8,497 nucleotides of DNA from an uncultured Clostridia bacterium. Lineage in GTDB: Bacteria > Bacillota > Clostridia > TANB77 > CAG-508. Under the pieces are notes generated by a model. The model was not told the origin of the DNA. It worked only from the letters and a program-made list of their open reading frames with translations, and searched no databases. Where the stretch lies: assembly GCA_934149155.1 (NCBI GenBank), contig CAKPDZ010000057.1:1-8497 (forward strand), given 5' to 3'. Positions within the stretch are counted from its first letter, which is position 1, and every line of letters starts with the position of its first letter. This document shows, in pieces, positions 6,028-8,497 of the stretch. The position numbers were made by a program, and so were the translations under genes.

Positions 6028-7188
6028 TTATTTATTACCCGCTCTTGAAATACTTAGCAGTACTCCTACTTCGCAGAGTAATATAAATAACGCCGTTCCA
6101 CCATAACTAAAGAATGGCAACTGCATTCCTGTAACTGGCATTGATGATGTAACAACAGCTACATTAATAATTACTTGAACTCCTACTAATGATGTAATTC
6201 CTATTGCAACTAAACTTCCAAACATATCTGGCGCTTTCATTGCAATTAACACGCCTCTCCAAATAAATACTGCAAATAGTACAAACACAAGTATACATCC
6301 TACAAATCCTAATTCTTCTGCTAATACAGAAAATATAAAGTCATTATGTGGTTCTGATAAATATAAATATTTTTGTTTGCTCTCTCCTAATCCTGCTCCA
6401 AATAATCCTCCTGAACCTATAGCATATAAACTTTGTATTATTTGCCAACCATCTCCAGTAGCATCTTGCCATGGATCTGTAAATGTTATAAATCTTGTTA
6501 CTATATATTGGAATTGTTTTTTGAATGCATCACTTGCAGCATATAATACTGTTGCTATGCTTCCAATTCCTCCTACAGCTATTACTCCTGACATTAAAAA
6601 TTGCCAAAATTTACATCCAGCCATTATCATCATAATGCAACATGTTATTATTATTACCATTGATGTACTTACATGTGGTTCTAGTAATAATAATCCTATT
6701 ATTGGTGCTAAAAATAAAACATGTTTTACTAAGCCTTTCCAGAACTTTCCTAGTTCATCTCTATCTTTTACAAGTATTCCTCCATAAAATATTATCATTA
6801 AAAATTTTACTAATTCTGATGGTTGAAAAGTTATAAATCCTAAACCAATCCATCTTTTTGCACCATGGCTATCAGTACCAATTACTAAAACTAATACTAA
6901 TAATATTGCAGATAATATCCATGCATGTTTATAAAATTTTTGATAAATTCTATAATCTATTTTTGATACAAAATACATTCCAAATAATCCTGCTACTGCA
7001 AAGATTAACTGTCTTATAAAAAAGTAATAACTTTTATCATATTTTTGTAGAGCTGTTGGCGAGCTTGCTGATAATACCATTACTAATCCAAGTGAAAGTA
7101 ATAGCAAAACAGTTATTACTAAGGTAAAGTCAACTGAATTATTCAAGAACTTAGAAAAACCTGCCATTTTATTTTTTTTCTTAGCCAT
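6028..7188 (-). CDS. ftsW: SEDS peptidoglycan polymerase FtsW (or SpoVE)
   Basis: This 386-residue SEDS-family protein has about ten membrane helices. It polymerises glycan strands from lipid II together with a class B penicillin-binding protein. Motifs include VMVLSASSP (37-44), GAKRWIGLGFITFQPSELVKF (109-129), LSEPHNDFIFSVLAEELGF (277-295), with Asp283 matching the essential aspartate of the family, and the signature GMQLPFFSYGGT (354-365). Position between mraY and murG points to FtsW (septal) or its sporulation paralogue SpoVE rather than RodA; sequence alone cannot separate the first two. A basic N-terminal tail (MAKKKNK) precedes the first helix. The ATG has AAAGGAG about seven bases upstream, and the gap to mraY is 16 bases. 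No partner transpeptidase gene is in the window. Confidence 0.94.
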   Translation of the reverse strand: MAKKKNKMAGFSKFLNNSVDFTLVITVLLLLSLGLVMVLSASSPTALQKYDKSYYFFIRQLIFAVAGLFGMYFVSKIDYRIYQKFYKHAWILSAILLVLVLVIGTDSHGAKRWIGLGFITFQPSELVKFLMIIFYGGILVKDRDELGKFWKGLVKHVLFLAPIIGLLLLEPHVSTSMVIIITCCIMMIMAGCKFWQFLMSGVIAVGGIGSIATVLYAASDAFKKQFQYIVTRFITFTDPWQDATGDGWQIIQSLYAIGSGGLFGAGLGESKQKYLYLSEPHNDFIFSVLAEELGFVGCILVFVLFAVFIWRGVLIAMKAPDMFGSLVAIGITSLVGVQVIINVAVVTSSMPVTGMQLPFFSYGGTALFILLCEVGVLLSISRAGNK

Positions 7189-7204
7189 TTTTGTCTCCTT
7201 TTCT

Positions 7205-8182
7205 TTATATTATCTTTAGTCCTAAAACACAAACCACCAAAGTAATAATACTAAATAGCATTACAACTTGATTTTCTCTCCATCCAGACAATTCCAAATG
7301 ATGGTGAATTGGTGCCATTTTAAATACTCTTTTTCCTGTCTTTTTAAAATATGTTACTTGTATAATTACAGAAACTGTTTCAATTACTGGAATCAAAGCT
7401 ATAAGTATTAATATAAGTGGCATTTTTAAATATAATGCTATTCCTGATATTACACCACCTAAAAATAGCGACCCTGTATCTCCCATAAATACTTTAGCAG
7501 GATGTATATTAAACATCAAAAATCCTAAAACTGCACCTATTACAATTGCTCCAAATATTACAACCTCTTTTACTCCAAGTGTTGTTGCAATAATTGTTAA
7601 ACATGTAATTATTATTGTACATACACTTGATGATAAACCATCAATTCCATCTGTTAAATTTACTGCATTTGTTGTTGCAAGTATTACTAATATTGAAAAT
7701 GGAATATATGCATAAATTGGAATATTTATATATTGCTTTAATATTGGAATATATGTTTCTGTTCCTATATTTAATCCTTTTATTAAATACATTATATAGG
7801 CTACTGATATTATCAGTAACCCTAACATTTTTAAACTTGGTTTTAACCCTTTTGTATTTTTTAATACTAATTTCTTAAAATCATCAATAAATCCTATAAC
7901 ACCAAATCCAATTGTTAATCCTAATATTGGTAATAGATTTTTCGCTAATTCTATATCTACATTTCTATAATAAATATATGCAGCAATTGTTACAATTACA
8001 ATTCCTAGCATTATTATTATTCCACCCATTGTTGGTGTTCCTTGTTTTTTTAAATGACTTTCTGGTCCATCATCTCTTTCAATTTGCCCTACTTTTAATT
8101 TTCTTAATATTGGTACTATTATAATTCCTAAAATTACTGTTACTGCAAATGATAACAATAATGTTTTTGTTTGAAATTCCAA
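7205..8182 (-). CDS. mraY: Phospho-MurNAc-pentapeptide transferase MraY
   Basis: This integral membrane enzyme transfers phospho-MurNAc-pentapeptide from UDP to undecaprenyl phosphate, giving lipid I. With the start chosen here it has 325 residues, normal for the family, and about ten membrane helices. Signatures are ESHLKKQGTPTMGG (41-54), GFIDDFKK (97-104) with the Asp pair 100-101, NAVNLTDGIDGL (172-183), GDTGSLFLGG (234-243) and APIHHHLELSGW (290-301) with the metal-site histidines. I chose the TTG at 8180-8182 because GAAAGG ends nine bases before it; a TTG at 8189-8191 would add three residues but directly abuts that ribosome binding site. murE ends 30 bases upstream. No ATG is available before well into the first helix. 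Function is secure; the exact start is not. Confidence 0.95.
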   Translation of the reverse strand: MEFQTKTLLLSFAVTVILGIIIVPILRKLKVGQIERDDGPESHLKKQGTPTMGGIIIMLGIVIVTIAAYIYYRNVDIELAKNLLPILGLTIGFGVIGFIDDFKKLVLKNTKGLKPSLKMLGLLIISVAYIMYLIKGLNIGTETYIPILKQYINIPIYAYIPFSILVILATTNAVNLTDGIDGLSSSVCTIIITCLTIIATTLGVKEVVIFGAIVIGAVLGFLMFNIHPAKVFMGDTGSLFLGGVISGIALYLKMPLILILIALIPVIETVSVIIQVTYFKKTGKRVFKMAPIHHHLELSGWRENQVVMLFSIITLVVCVLGLKII

Positions 8183-8191
8183 TTTTATCAA

Positions 8192-8199
8192 CCTTTCCT
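8192..8199 (-). promoter_or_regulatory. Ribosome binding site deciding the mraY start
   Basis: On the minus strand AGGAAAGG lies between murE and mraY. Its GAAAGG part can pair with the 3' end of 16S rRNA. It touches the upstream TTG codon (8189-8191) with no spacer but is nine bases from the next in-frame TTG (8180-8182), which favours the downstream start. Confidence 0.5.
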
Positions 8200-8212
8200 G
8201 TTAACTTTTGTA

Positions 8213-8497
8213 TTATCCTATTATTTCATTTACTATTATTCTTTCATCAAATGGAAATTTTTCTCCATTTATTTCTTGATATGGTTCATGCCCTTTTCCG
8301 GCAAGCACTATTATATCTAATTTTGTAGCCATATTTATTGCTTCTTTTATTGCCTCTGTTCTATCTACTACTACTTTATAATTTCCTTTTGTCTTTTTAA
8401 TTCCTTCTTCTATTTCTTTTACAATTTCTTCTGGATTTTCTGTACGTGGATTATCTGATGTTATAAATGTAAAATCTGCAATTCTTCCTGAAATTTC
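8213..8497 (-). CDS. murE: MurE, C-terminal part (UDP-MurNAc-tripeptide ligase), meso-DAP type
   Basis: The open frame at the right edge gives the last 94 residues of a Mur ligase; the start lies beyond the window. The fragment has TSDNPR (13-18 of the fragment) and VLAGKGHEPYQ (64-74), both in the C-terminal domain of MurE. DNPR is the motif that binds meso-diaminopimelate in MurE enzymes, whereas lysine-adding MurE enzymes differ there. The gene product thus probably attaches meso-DAP to UDP-MurNAc-L-Ala-D-Glu in the cytoplasm, implying DAP-type peptidoglycan. The stop TAA at 8213-8215 is 30 bases before the mraY start, with no terminator between, so the two are likely co-transcribed. The rest of the enzyme, including its ATP loop, is not visible. 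Confidence 0.93.
   Translation of the reverse strand, partial: EISGRIADFTFITSDNPRTENPEEIVKEIEEGIKKTKGNYKVVVDRTEAIKEAINMATKLDIIVLAGKGHEPYQEINGEKFPFDERIIVNEIIG

Noticed and set aside
6377..6787. Plus-strand open frame of 136 residues
   Set aside because: It is antisense to ftsW, a clear SEDS protein, and shows only shadow composition.
8189..8191. TTG codon as the mraY start
   Set aside because: It directly touches the ribosome binding site with no spacer; the in-frame TTG nine bases further on is better placed.

Overview
The window reads as ordinary chromosome from a low-GC anaerobic Firmicute, most likely an uncultured or gut-type member of the Clostridia. The reasons are the strongly AT-biased bases and codons (AGA for Arg, ATA for Ile), AGGAGG-type ribosome binding sites, a classic clostridial 2[4Fe-4S] ferredoxin, the holB-ricT gene pair, a YrzE/TIGR04086-like membrane protein, and a MurE tail with the DNPR motif of enzymes that add meso-diaminopimelate. 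I would not name a genus. Every supported gene lies on the minus strand, so transcription runs from the right edge to the left edge.

Right block (about 8497 to 3685): the 3' end of murE, then mraY, ftsW (or spoVE) and murG, separated by 15 to 30 bases. Together they cover attachment of the third stem-peptide residue, lipid I synthesis, lipid II synthesis and the SEDS glycan polymerase. murD and murF are not in the series. A PAS-containing sensor histidine kinase follows murG after 17 bases and has no response regulator beside it.

Middle block (3684 to 952): a well-formed sigma-A promoter lies in the 84-base gap after the kinase and drives lepB (signal peptidase I), holB (DNA polymerase III delta prime), ricT (PSP1/YaaT family) and a 57-residue ferredoxin too short for many ORF filters. 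Gaps here are 0 to 4 bases, so this is one tightly coupled operon.

Left block (951 to 1): a single-domain rhodanese with a cysteine-rich N terminus, whose ribosome binding site is buried in a strong hairpin, then a small four-helix membrane protein. The last 154 bases hold no gene but contain a long AT-rich inverted repeat around a spacer containing ACCGCG.

I see no tRNA, rRNA, CRISPR array, insertion sequence or phage gene. The genes themselves are housekeeping. The points worth a second look are regulatory or architectural: the inverted repeat at 36-108, the hairpin at 905-937, the repeat-flanked promoter at 3641-3669, the lone kinase and the missing murD. I found no convincing new multi-gene system.
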